Shown: piece after piece, positions 25,074 through 35,300 of the stretch
Layout of the letters: every line of letters begins with the position of its first letter
Position numbering within the stretch: the stretch's first letter is position 1
From: an uncultured Clostridia bacterium
GTDB taxonomy: Bacteria > Bacillota > Clostridia > Saccharofermentanales > Saccharofermentanaceae
Direction of reading: 5' to 3'
Length of the DNA stretch: 41,967 nt
Assembly (NCBI GenBank): GCA_937876985.1
Contig: CALEFT010000042.1
Location: 1-41,967 of the forward strand
Position numbers and translations under genes: made by a program
The notes under the pieces: generated by a model
Told to the model about the DNA's origin: nothing
Seen by the model: only the letters and a program-made list of their open reading frames with translations
Databases searched by the model: none

Positions 25074-26872
25074 TGGATAAGATTAAAGTATTATTTGTAT
25101 CATCTGAGGTAAGCCCATTTGCCAAGGTCGGCGGCCTCGCAGATGTAGTTGGCGCACTTCCAGTAGAGCTCAACAAGATGGATGTTGACGCACGTGTAAT
25201 CTTGCCACTCTATCGTAAGATTAAGATTAAGTACAATGACGAGCTTCAGTTTTTGGGCTGGAAAATGATTCACATGGGTTGGCGTTCAATGTACGCAGGC
25301 CTTTACTCTCTCGAAAAGAACGGCACTCTTTTCTATTTCGTAGATAATGAGTATTATTTCAATTTCGAAAGTGTATACGTTGAGTATGTTTTCGATATTG
25401 AGAGATATTGCTTCTTCCAGCGTGCAGTACTCGACTTCATGGGAGACTTCATGAACTTCGAGCCAAACGTATTGCATTGTAACGACTGGCAGACTGGTAT
25501 GATGCCAATGCTCCTCGATGCACACTTCAAGAAGCATGGCTACCACACAAATGTACAGACAGTATTTACTATCCACAATCTTAAGTATCAGGGCGTACAC
25601 TCAACAGACGTTGTTCGCGAGATGCTTGATTTGCCAGACGAATACTTGATTAACGATTTCTGTATTAAGGACAGAGCAATCAACTTCCTTAAGGCAGGTA
25701 TCGTATTCTCGAATTCTGTTACAACAGTATCACCAACATATGCATACGAGATTATGACTGACTACTATGGCGAAGGTCTCAATGGAACTCTTCAGCGTTA
25801 TGCATACAAGGTATCTGGTATCTTGAACGGAATCAATGACCTTGAATATAATCCAAAGACAGACTCCAAGATTCCTGCTCAGTATGACATTACAAACTAC
25901 AAGGAAGGAAAGGCTATCTGTAAGGAGTCCTTACAGAAGCAGTTGAACCTCGAAGTAAATCCTGGCGCACCACTTTGTTCCATGATTTCTCGACTAGTAG
26001 ATCAGAAGGGTCTCGACCTACTTCTTTACGTAATTGAAGAAATGCTTTATGATGGAATGCAGATAGTAATTCTAGGAACAGGCGACCCATACTACGAGAG
26101 AGCACTTGTAGATATTGCTAATCGTAATCCAGGTAAGATGTGCGCATGCATCGATTTCGATAGCGGTCTAGCTCATACAATCTATGCCGCATCTGATATC
26201 TTCTTGATGCCATCCTTGTTCGAGCCATGTGGATTGTCACAGCTAGTTTCTATGATGTACGGTACTGTTCCAGTAGTTCGTGAGACAGGTGGACTTAAGG
26301 ATACTGTATTCCCATATAATGAGTACACAGGCGAGGGTAATGGTTTCTCATTTGCAAACATCAATGCACACGAGTTCCTATTTATCACAAAGTATGCTTG
26401 CGATCTATATCGTCACCACAAGGATGTTTGGGATGATATCGTTAAGGCAGGTATGTCCGGAGATTATTCATGGACAAAGTCTGCTGGCGAATACGCTGGA
26501 CTATACTCTCTTATCACAGGTATCCCATACACAAATCCTTTTGCTCCAGTTGCTGAGCCAGAAGTAGTTGCAGAACCAGCTGTTGAAGAGACAGTAGTTG
26601 AAGAGAAGGCTGAACCTAAGAAGAAGTCAGCGGCTAAGAAGACAACTACAAAGAAGACTGATGCTGAGAAGAAGGAGCCAGCTAAGAAAGCTCCTACTAA
26701 GAAGTCTACCGCTAAGAAGACAACTTCTAAGAAGGCTCCTGCTAAGAAGCCAGCTTCTAAGAAAGCTGATACAGAGAAGACACCAGCAGCTAAGAAGGCT
26801 CCAGCTAAGAAGACAACTGCAAAGAAGCCTGCTGCTAAGAAGCCAGCAACAAAAAAGGCTGACGAGAAATAA
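25073..26872 (+). CDS. glgA: Glycogen synthase with lysine-rich C-terminal tail
   Basis: GlgA (GT5) extends alpha-1,4 glucan from ADP-glucose. K18VGGLAD binds ADP-glucose, and the acceptor-side E384 lies in FEPCGLSQ, followed by RETGGLKDTV. The catalytic part ends at about residue 490, near normal bacterial length. An acidic Glu/Val/Ala/Pro stretch (494-515) follows, then an 84-residue tail (516-599) of Ala-Lys-Lys repeats with Thr, Pro and Ser. The tail resembles that of GlgB in the same operon. The start overlaps the glgD stop by one base (TAATG). It is the last gene of the operon. Confidence 0.95.
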   Translation: MDKIKVLFVSSEVSPFAKVGGLADVVGALPVELNKMDVDARVILPLYRKIKIKYNDELQFLGWKMIHMGWRSMYAGLYSLEKNGTLFYFVDNEYYFNFESVYVEYVFDIERYCFFQRAVLDFMGDFMNFEPNVLHCNDWQTGMMPMLLDAHFKKHGYHTNVQTVFTIHNLKYQGVHSTDVVREMLDLPDEYLINDFCIKDRAINFLKAGIVFSNSVTTVSPTYAYEIMTDYYGEGLNGTLQRYAYKVSGILNGINDLEYNPKTDSKIPAQYDITNYKEGKAICKESLQKQLNLEVNPGAPLCSMISRLVDQKGLDLLLYVIEEMLYDGMQIVILGTGDPYYERALVDIANRNPGKMCACIDFDSGLAHTIYAASDIFLMPSLFEPCGLSQLVSMMYGTVPVVRETGGLKDTVFPYNEYTGEGNGFSFANINAHEFLFITKYACDLYRHHKDVWDDIVKAGMSGDYSWTKSAGEYAGLYSLITGIPYTNPFAPVAEPEVVAEPAVEETVVEEKAEPKKKSAAKKTTTKKTDAEKKEPAKKAPTKKSTAKKTTSKKAPAKKPASKKADTEKTPAAKKAPAKKTTAKKPAAKKPATKKADEK

Positions 26873-26910
26873 TTAAAGCTGTCCAAGGAACGAGTTTCCT
26901 TAAACATTTT

Positions 26911-26942
26911 CGCCCTAGGGATTTCTCTAGGGCGTTTTTATT
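26911..26942 (+). terminator. Terminator of the glycogen operon
   Basis: CGCCCTAG (26911-26918) pairs perfectly with CTAGGGCG (26927-26934), followed by a T tract. Confidence 0.92.
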
Positions 26943-26959
26943 TGGCTCTTCACGATGCA

Positions 26960-27142
26960 AACTAGGCGTTATCAGCAGGAAGTTCACCCAGGAGGCCCCG
27001 TTTTGATGAACTTCTTGCTGAACTAGGCGTTATCAGCAGAAAGTTCACCCAGGAAGCCCCGTTTTGATGAACTTCTTGCTGAACTAGGGGTTATCAGCAG
27101 AAAGTTCACCCAGGAAGCCCTGTTTTGATGAACTTCTTGCTG
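26960..27142. repeat. Three tandem 61-bp hairpin-forming repeats
   Basis: Units are 26960-27020, 27021-27081 and 27082-27142, each exactly 61 bases and differing at only a few positions. Each unit starts with AACTAGGSGTTAT and then forms an imperfect inverted repeat: CAGCAGAAAGTTCACC against GATGAACTTCTTGCTG, 14 of 16 positions pairing (15 in unit 1), with a 16-base loop. The array sits between the facing terminators of glgA and tyrS. The same unit in reverse orientation is at 41891-41967, so it is a dispersed family. No spacers, so not CRISPR. Confidence 0.93.
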
Positions 27143-27156
27143 AAATTATGTCCCAC

Positions 27157-27191
27157 AAAAAACTGGCCCTCACACATTGTGAAGACCAGTT
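27157..27191 (-). terminator. Terminator of tyrS (minus strand)
   Basis: On the minus strand AACTGG...TCACA pairs with TGTGA...CCAGTT (arms inside 27161-27191), followed by six T. It faces the glgA terminator across the 61-bp repeat array. Confidence 0.85.
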
Positions 27192-27246
27192 ATTAATTAC
27201 AACTACAATATTTCTATTAGAATAAGACAAAAGTCCCCCTCAATAA

Positions 27247-28479
27247 TTACTTGAGAAGCAATCTGTGGAATACCTTCTTACCCTTACGAACAATAGCTTC
27301 GCCGTCAGCAAAATCAGATTCCTTCAAAGCATAGAATTGATCCTCAAGAGCAACGTCATTAAGGTAAACTCCCTTCTGAGAAATCATTCTCTTCGCTTCA
27401 CCCTTAGACTTCATTAGACCAGCCTCTACAAGAACGTCTGCAATCTGGATTGTTCCGTTTGCTACGCCAGTAGCGTCAACCTCAGTTGTCTTCATGTCGT
27501 CAGAACGACCCTTGTTCTCGTAGATGTCTTCTGTCTGCTTCTTTACCTGGAGTGCAATTTCTTCGCCATGTACAATCTTTGTAACCTCAAAAGCAAGTCT
27601 CTTCTTTGCTTCATTGATTGCGCTGTCTGTAAGCTTTGCATACTCGTTAATCTCGTCCATCTCCATGAATGTGAGAAGCTTCATGCACTTAATTACATCA
27701 GCATCGTCGATATTTCTCCAATACTGGAAGAAATCGAATGGAGAAGTCTTGTTTGGATCGAGCCATACTGCACCCTTTGCTGTCTTACCCATCTTCTTAC
27801 CTTCGCTGTTTGTAAGAAGTGTAAATGTAAGTCCATAAGCCTGCGCCTGATCCTTACGACGAACGAGCTCTACACCACCAATGATGTTTGACCACTGGTC
27901 GTCACCACCAAGCTCTAGGCAACAGTCGTACTTCTGGTGCAAATAGTAGAAGTCATAGGACTGCATTAGCATATATGTGAACTCCAAGAAAGTTAGTCCC
28001 TTCTCAAGTCTTTGCTTGTAGCACTCTGCTGTAAGCATTCTGTTTACTGAGAAGTGTGGACCAATTTCTCTCATGAAATCCATGAAGTTTAGATTTCTTA
28101 GCCAGTCTCCATTATTTACAATGAGTGCCTTGCCGTCAGAGAAATCAACTACCTTGCCCATCTGCTTCTTGAAGCACTCAACGTTATGGTCGATTGTCTC
28201 TACTGTCATCATCTGTCTCATGTCGGAACGACCTGATGGGTCTCCGATCATTGCAGTACCGCCACCCATGAGCGCGATTGGTCTATGTCCAGCCTTCTGC
28301 ATGTGGCTCATTACCATCATCTGTACAAAATGGCCAACGTGCAAAGAATCTGCAGTAGGGTCAAAGCCGATGTAAAATGTAACACCTGGCTTTCCGAGCA
28401 TCTCGTAAATCTCATCCTTGTGAGTAGCCTGTGATATGTAGCCACGCTCCTCAAGAATATCAAATACATTTCTTTCCAT
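27247..28479 (-). CDS. tyrS: Tyrosyl-tRNA synthetase
   Basis: A class I synthetase charging tRNA-Tyr. HVGH at residues 47-50 is the HIGH motif and KMGKT at 229-233 is the KMSKS-type loop. GGDDQWSNIIGG is the tyrosine/tRNA-site motif, and a C-terminal S4-like domain (about 340-410) binds tRNA. Length 410 is normal. AAGGAG precedes the ATG. The upstream gap to rpoC (131 bases) has two hairpins and no T-box features, so the gene may be read from rpoBC. Confidence 0.96.
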   Translation of the reverse strand: MERNVFDILEERGYISQATHKDEIYEMLGKPGVTFYIGFDPTADSLHVGHFVQMMVMSHMQKAGHRPIALMGGGTAMIGDPSGRSDMRQMMTVETIDHNVECFKKQMGKVVDFSDGKALIVNNGDWLRNLNFMDFMREIGPHFSVNRMLTAECYKQRLEKGLTFLEFTYMLMQSYDFYYLHQKYDCCLELGGDDQWSNIIGGVELVRRKDQAQAYGLTFTLLTNSEGKKMGKTAKGAVWLDPNKTSPFDFFQYWRNIDDADVIKCMKLLTFMEMDEINEYAKLTDSAINEAKKRLAFEVTKIVHGEEIALQVKKQTEDIYENKGRSDDMKTTEVDATGVANGTIQIADVLVEAGLMKSKGEAKRMISQKGVYLNDVALEDQFYALKESDFADGEAIVRKGKKVFHRLLLK

Positions 28480-28500
28480 ATGTTTCTCCTTAGTTCCTCT

Positions 28501-28585
28501 ACACCTCGCGCGAAAAGCTTAAAGCGCGGTGTTAGCAAATTATTCTTTTCGAGAAAGCGACCGCCTCAATAAATACTGAAGCGGC
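28501..28585 (-). other. Two hairpins between rpoC and tyrS
   Basis: On the minus strand a GC-rich stem (arms 28559-28569 and 28576-28585) follows rpoC by 26 bases but has no clean T tract, so it may be a weak terminator or processing site. A second stem, ACACC plus GCGC (28501-28511) with GCGC plus GGTGT (28524-28532), lies 22 bases before tyrS. Together they could reduce, not abolish, read-through into tyrS. Confidence 0.4.
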
Positions 28586-28610
28586 CACCAAAATTTACTC
28601 TCTATGCCAA

Positions 28611-31600
28611 TTACTCAGCCGCAGTTTCTAGCTTCTCGCTCTTTGCGAAATCCTCGTCGATTTCAGCAGCAGCTAGCTGAGATAGGTATGGGTTGTTGAA
28701 CATCTCAAGGTCTAGTGCAGATGCAGAGTCGAACTCGTGACCTGTTACTAGCTCGCAGTTCTCACGAATCACTGGAACTGCAGCGATGTCGCGATATCTT
28801 CCGATACCAGTACCAGCAGGAATGAGGTTACCAATGATAACGTTCTCCTTAAGACCAATGAGTGGATCTCTCTTACCCTTAACAGCTGCGTCTGTAAGAA
28901 CACGTGCTGTCTCCTGGAAGGAAGCTGCTGACAAGAAGGAATCTGTAGAAAGGGAAGCCTTTGTGATACCGAGAAGCTGTCTCTTACCAACTGCTGGCTT
29001 CTTGCCCTCGCTCTCTGCCTCTTCGTTAGCTGCAAAGAAGTCGAACATATCTACTGTTGTACCTGTCATGAGCTTTGTATCACCTGGATCATCGATTCTG
29101 ATACGTCTCATCATCTGTCTTGTGATTACTTCAATGTGCTTATCATTGATAGTAACACCACCGTTCTTATACACCTTAACTACTTCGCTTACGATGTACT
29201 TCTGTACACCACGAACACCCTTGATCTTCATGATGTCGGATGGGTTTACTGTACCACTAGTCAAGAGGTCTGCGGATTCAACTACGTCGCCATCCTTAAC
29301 GCTAAGTGTAGCACTTCTGTTAACTGCATAACGGCACTCTGTAATTAGCTCGCCCTCTTCGTCACGGAACTCTGAGCCTGGTGCAGCTGTAACGATAATT
29401 TCCTTTGTACCCTTAGGTGTTTCTTCAATTCTAACAACACCATCGATGTCGGAAATAATTGCTCCACCCTTTGGTTTTCTTGCCTCGAAAAGCTCCTCGA
29501 CTCTTGGAAGACCCTGTGTAATATCGTCTCCTGATGCGATACCACCTGTGTGGAATGTACGCATTGTAAGCTGTGTACCTGGCTCACCGATTGACTGAGC
29601 AGCCATAATACCAACTGCCTCTCCTCCAGTTGTTGGAAGACCAGTTGCAAGGTTGATACCATAGCACTTTGAACATACACCGTGTCTTGACTGACAATCG
29701 AATACGGAACGAATCTTTACCTTCTTGTTGCCAGCAGCCTCTACCTTCTTAGCAAGGTTAGATGTGATTAGATCGCCACACTTAACAATTACTTCGCCTG
29801 TAGCCGAATCTGTCATATCCTCTGCCGCATAACGTCCTGTTAGACGATCTGCCAAGGACTTAACAACATCCTTCTTGTCATTAGCAACTGTCTCAATTGC
29901 CTTAACCCATGTGAAGTCGTCTGTTCCACAATCCTCTTCGCTGATGATTACTTCCTGAGCAACATCTACGAGACGTCTTGTAAGGTAACCAGAGTCAGCT
30001 GTCTTAAGAGCTGTATCGGAAAGAGCCTTACGAGCACCGTGTGAAGAAATAAAGAACTCTAATACGTTCATACCTTCACGGAGGTTAGACTTGATTGGAA
30101 TCTCGATTGTTCTACCGGATGTATCCGCCATGTTACCACGCATACCTGCGAGCTGCTTAATCTGGTTTGTGTTACCACGGGCACCAGAATCGGACATCAT
30201 CTTAATTGGGTTATATGGTCCAAGATTCTTCTTAAGTTCTTCTGTAATAGCATCTGTTGTGCTAGTCCAGATATTGATAACGTTTCTATAACGACCTTCC
30301 TCGTTGAGCAAGCCTCGGTCATATTTTCTGTTAACCATTTCAACCTTAGCTTCTGCTTCCTTGATCATCTTGTCCTTAACGTCAGGAACGATCATGTCCT
30401 CGATACCGATAGAGATACCGCCTCTTGTGGAGTACTTGTAACCCATAGACTTGATGTTATCGAGAAGTCCAGCTGTAAGTCCAGCTCCGTGTACAAGAAT
30501 TGAACGAGAAATTACATCCTCAAGCTTCTTCTTTCCTACAAGGAAGTCACACTCAAGAACTAGCTTGTTCTCAGGAAGTGTACGATCTACATATCCGAGA
30601 TCCTGTGGAATGATCTCGTTGAAGAGGAATCTACCGAAGGAAGATGTAACTAGACCAGAAACAATCTCTCCGTCGATTTCCTTCTCTACACGGATTGTAA
30701 CCTTAGTGTGTAGCTCAATCTGGTGTTCATCGTAAGCCATCTGTGCCTCATCGATGGAGCTAAATACCATGCCTTCACCCTTTGCACCCTCGCGGAGCAT
30801 TGTGAGGTAGTAACAACCGAGGATCATATCCTGTGTTGGTACTGTTACTGGCTTACCATCCTGTGGCTTCAAGAGGTTGTTAGAAGAGAGCATCAAGAAT
30901 CTTGCCTCTGCCTGTGCCTCTGCGCTAAGTGGTACGTGAACAGCCATCTGGTCTCCGTCGAAGTCAGCGTTGAAGGCTGTACATACGAGTGGGTGAAGCT
31001 TAATAGCACGACCCTCTACGAGTACAGGCTCGAATGCCTGAATACCAAGACGGTGAAGTGTAGGAGCACGGTTAAGCATAACTGGGTGATCCTTGATAAC
31101 TTCTTCGAGAATATCCCAAACAACAGATGTTGGACGCTCGAGCAAACGACGACCTGTCTTAATGTTGGATGTCTGATTTCTCTCTACGAGATTCTTTAGT
31201 ACGAATGGCTTAAAGAGCTCAAGTGCCATCTCCTTTGGAAGACCACACTGGTGCATCTTTAGCTCTGGTCCTACTACGATAACGGAACGTCCGGAGTAGT
31301 CTACACGCTTACCGAGCAAGTTCTGACGGAAACGTCCCTGCTTACCCTTGAGCATGTCTGTAAGAGACTTGAGCTGTCTGTTGCTTGTAGCAGATGTAGA
31401 ACCTGTTACTGCACGGCCTCTTCTACCATTGTCGATAAGGGAGTCTACAGCTTCCTGGAGCATTCTCTTCTCGTTTCTTACGATAATGTCTGGAGCTCCA
31501 AGATCAAGAAGCTTCTTAAGACGATTATTTCTATTGATTACTCTTCTATAGAGATCGTTAAGGTCAGATGTAGCATAACGGCCACCATCAAGTGGTACCA

Positions 31601-32324
31601 TTGGACGAAGCTCTGGTGGAAGAACTGGGAGTACATCGAGTACCATCCACTCTGGCTTGTTACCAGAATTCTTGAAAGCCTCAACTACCTCAAGTCTCTT
31701 AATGATTCTTGCCTTCTTCTGTCCAGAAGCCTTGTGTCTTTGCTCATCAAGCTCTGCTGCCAATGAATCGATGTCTACCTGGCTAAGCATAAGCTTAATA
31801 GCCTCTGCACCCATTCTTGCATCAAAAGCACGCTTTCCGTACTTATTTACGTTCTCACGATATGTTGCTTCGTCGATAACCTCGCCTCTTGTAAGGTCAG
31901 TCTCGCCACCATCAAGAACGATGTATGAAGCGAAGTAAAGAACTCTCTCAAGAGTCTTTGGTGGGATATCAAGAAGTAGGGACATACGGCTTGGAATACC
32001 TCTGAAGTACCAGATGTGTGATACTGGAGCTGCAAGCTCGATGTGACCCATACGCTCACGACGTACTGTGTTCTTTGTAACTTCTACGCCACAACGATCA
32101 CAAACGATGCCCTTATAACGAATCTTCTTATACTTACCGCAGTGACACTCCCAAGACTTTGTAGGTCCAAAGATCTTCTCACAGAACAATCCGTCTGTCT
32201 CAGGCTTCTGAGTACGGTAGTTAATTGTCTCTGGCTTCTTTACCTCACCGTGTGACCAGCTCTTGATTACTTCTGGTGAAGCAAGTGTAATGCCGATTGA
32301 CTCAAAATGACTATCATTATTCAT
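28611..32324 (-). CDS. rpoC: RNA polymerase beta-prime subunit
   Basis: The catalytic beta-prime subunit of RNA polymerase. The active-site NADFDGDQ is at residues 452-459, with D454, D456 and D458 binding magnesium. The N-terminal zinc site is C60, C62, C75 and C78; the second zinc site includes CQSRHGVCSKCYG. The trigger-loop and bridge-helix region is conserved (SIGEPGTQLTMRTFHTGG). Length 1237 fits Firmicutes. AAGGAG lies upstream of the ATG. It follows rpoB by 31 bases. Confidence 0.98.
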   Translation of the reverse strand: MNNDSHFESIGITLASPEVIKSWSHGEVKKPETINYRTQKPETDGLFCEKIFGPTKSWECHCGKYKKIRYKGIVCDRCGVEVTKNTVRRERMGHIELAAPVSHIWYFRGIPSRMSLLLDIPPKTLERVLYFASYIVLDGGETDLTRGEVIDEATYRENVNKYGKRAFDARMGAEAIKLMLSQVDIDSLAAELDEQRHKASGQKKARIIKRLEVVEAFKNSGNKPEWMVLDVLPVLPPELRPMVPLDGGRYATSDLNDLYRRVINRNNRLKKLLDLGAPDIIVRNEKRMLQEAVDSLIDNGRRGRAVTGSTSATSNRQLKSLTDMLKGKQGRFRQNLLGKRVDYSGRSVIVVGPELKMHQCGLPKEMALELFKPFVLKNLVERNQTSNIKTGRRLLERPTSVVWDILEEVIKDHPVMLNRAPTLHRLGIQAFEPVLVEGRAIKLHPLVCTAFNADFDGDQMAVHVPLSAEAQAEARFLMLSSNNLLKPQDGKPVTVPTQDMILGCYYLTMLREGAKGEGMVFSSIDEAQMAYDEHQIELHTKVTIRVEKEIDGEIVSGLVTSSFGRFLFNEIIPQDLGYVDRTLPENKLVLECDFLVGKKKLEDVISRSILVHGAGLTAGLLDNIKSMGYKYSTRGGISIGIEDMIVPDVKDKMIKEAEAKVEMVNRKYDRGLLNEEGRYRNVINIWTSTTDAITEELKKNLGPYNPIKMMSDSGARGNTNQIKQLAGMRGNMADTSGRTIEIPIKSNLREGMNVLEFFISSHGARKALSDTALKTADSGYLTRRLVDVAQEVIISEEDCGTDDFTWVKAIETVANDKKDVVKSLADRLTGRYAAEDMTDSATGEVIVKCGDLITSNLAKKVEAAGNKKVKIRSVFDCQSRHGVCSKCYGINLATGLPTTGGEAVGIMAAQSIGEPGTQLTMRTFHTGGIASGDDITQGLPRVEELFEARKPKGGAIISDIDGVVRIEETPKGTKEIIVTAAPGSEFRDEEGELITECRYAVNRSATLSVKDGDVVESADLLTSGTVNPSDIMKIKGVRGVQKYIVSEVVKVYKNGGVTINDKHIEVITRQMMRRIRIDDPGDTKLMTGTTVDMFDFFAANEEAESEGKKPAVGKRQLLGITKASLSTDSFLSAASFQETARVLTDAAVKGKRDPLIGLKENVIIGNLIPAGTGIGRYRDIAAVPVIRENCELVTGHEFDSASALDLEMFNNPYLSQLAAAEIDEDFAKSEKLETAAE

Positions 32325-32355
32325 ACTTATTAAGTCTCCTTCCTACTTCTCCTGG

Positions 32356-35300
32356 TTAAATCTCATCGTCAGCAAAATCATCTTCTAGGATGTTTCCGCT
32401 AGCATCTGCCTCTACGTAACCATTCTGAAGCAAATCTTCTTCAGTTGGAGCTTCTGATTCGAAATCCTTGCGGATTAGTTCATTTGCCTCTGGAAGCTGA
32501 GCATCTGCGTCATTGTACTGCTCCTGGATGCTTACCTCTGTGTGGCCCTTTCCGCCTTCATCCTGCTTATAGATTCTTACATCAAGTGCAAGAGCCTGGA
32601 GCTCTCTAATGAGAACCTTAAAGGACTCTGGTACACCAGCTGCAGGAACATTATTTCCTCTGATGATCGCATCATATGTTCTAGATCTACCATCGATATC
32701 GTCAGACTTAACTGTAAGGATCTCCTGGAGTGTATGTGCAGCACCGTAAGCCTCGAGTGCCCAAACCTCCATCTCTCCGAATCTCTGTCCACCGAACTGA
32801 GCCTTACCACCAAGTGGCTGCTGAGTTACAAGTGAGTATGGTCCGATAGAACGTGCGTGCATCTTATCGTCTACCAAGTGATGGAGCTTCAAGTAGTACA
32901 TTACACCAACAGTAATTCTGTTCTCGAATGGCTCACCTGTTCTACCATCATATAGGATTGTCTTACCATCGCTGTCAATTCCAGCCCACTGGAATGCTTC
33001 AACGATATCCTTCTCTGTTGCACCATCAAATACTGGTGTAGCAACCTTCCAGTTAAGCGCACGAGCTGCACGACCTAGGTGTACCTCGAGGAGCTGTCCG
33101 ATGTTCATACGTGAAGGTACGCCGAGTGGGTTAAGTACGATATCAAGAGTTGTACCGTCTGGGAGGAATGGCATATCCTCTTCTGGCAAGATTCTTGAAA
33201 CTACACCCTTGTTTCCGTGACGACCAGCCATCTTGTCACCTACAGAAAGCTTACGCTTCTGAGCAACATATACACGAACTAGCTTGTTAACTGATGTCTT
33301 AAGGTTAGGATTATTCTTCTTTGTAAATGTATCGATATGTACTACTACACCTGACTCACCATGTGGTACGCGTAGGGAAGTATCTCTAACTTCTCTTGCT
33401 CTCTCACCGAAGATTGCTCTATAGAGTCTTTCCTCTGCAGTAAGCTCTGTCTCACCCTTAGGAGAAACCTTACCAACAAGGATATCACCAGCTCTTACCT
33501 CTGCACCGATTCTGATAATTCCATCTTCGTCAAGGTTAGACAATGCATCGTCACCAACGTTAGGAATTTCTCTTGTAATCTCCTCAGGTCCGAGCTTTGT
33601 GTCACGAGCCTCACACTCGTATTCCTCAATGTGAATAGATGTATATACGTCATCTCTTACGATTCTCTCGTTGATAAGAACGGCGTCCTCGTAGTTGTAA
33701 CCTTCCCATGTCATAAAGCCGATGAGAACGTTCTTACCAAGAGCAAGCTCACCATTTTCCGTAGCAGGACCATCTGCAATGATGTCTCCAGCCTTTACCT
33801 TCTCACCAATAGAAACGATTGGTCTTTGGTTGATACAGTTGCTCTGGTTAGATCTCTGATACTTAGAAAGCTTATATGTGTCAATTGCACCGTCTTCTCT
33901 CTCAATCTCAATCTTGTCAGCTGCTACAAACTTTACAACACCATCGTTTGCTGCAACCTTACATACACCTGAGTCCTTAGCTGCACGATACTCCATACCA
34001 GTACCAATGATTGGTGCCTCTGGCTTAATAAGTGGAACTGCCTGACGCTGCATGTTAGAACCCATGAGGGCACGGTTAGCGTCGTCGTTTCCAAGGAATG
34101 GAATAAGAGCTGTAGAAACAGATACGAGCTGCTTAGGAGATACGTCCATGTAGTCAACCTCTGATGGGCTTACCTCGATGAACTTATCAAGTCTACGACA
34201 AACAATCTTCTTGTTGATGAAGTGTCCTTCGCTATCAAGTGGCTCGTTAGCCTGTGCAATATTGAACAAGTCCTCTCTGTCAGCTGTCATGTATTCTACA
34301 TCGCGTGTTACCACACAGTTCTCCTTGTCGAAGCGACGGTATGGTGTCTCGATGAATCCATAACGGTTAACACGAGCATATGTTGCAAGTGATGTAATAA
34401 GACCGATGTTTGGTCCTTCTGGTGTCTCGATAGGACACATTCTTCCGTAGTGTGATGAGTGTACGTCTCTAACCTCGAAAGAAGCTCTATCTCTTGAAAG
34501 ACCACCAGGTCCAAGAGCAGAAAGACGTCTCTTATGTGTTAGCTCTGCAAGTGGGTTCTGCTGATCACCAAACTGTGAAAGCTGTGAAGAACCAAAGAAC
34601 TCACGGAAAGCAGCAAGGAGCGGACGAGTATTAACGATTGTCTGTGCAGTAATCTTGTCTGCCTCGTTCTCGTCAATAGAAGCCATACGCTCACGAACAT
34701 TCTTCTCGATTCTTGAGATACCCTGACGCATCTGGTTCTGGAGAAGCTCACCTACAGAACGAATACGACGGTTACCCAAGTGGTCGATGTTATCGAGCTC
34801 GCCAACGCCGTAACGTAGACCAATGTAGTAAGAAACCATAGCAATAATATCGTCTACTACAAGGTTCTTTGGCATAAGCTCATTCTTACGAGAGTCAAGA
34901 GCAATCTTAAGCTTTGTAACATAATCAGCCTTCTTAGCGTTCTCTCTAATGTCTGCGATGATTTCACGAAGAACCTCACCACGAACTCTCTCGTTAATTC
35001 TTGTTTCCTTAATATCGAAGCCCTTAAGCTCCTTCTCCGAAAAGCTTGCGCGAATGAACTTATCGCAATCTACTCTTCCGTTACCGATAACACGAAGAGG
35101 TCTGTCGGAAATTCTTGTTGTATCACCAATCTTTGTGATTGGATATACGCTAACAGCGGAAATACCAGCATCCTCGATCTCGATTGCCTTAGCCTTTTCG
35201 ATGATGGAATCCTTAGCAAGCAAAAGCTCGCCGTCTGCTGTAATGATATCCTCTGCTGCCTTGTGTCCAGCGATTCTAGCTGCAAGGCTAAGCTTCTTGT

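Noticed and set aside
26960..27142. CRISPR array
   Set aside because: Units are contiguous with no variable spacers, each unit is itself a hairpin, and there are no cas genes.
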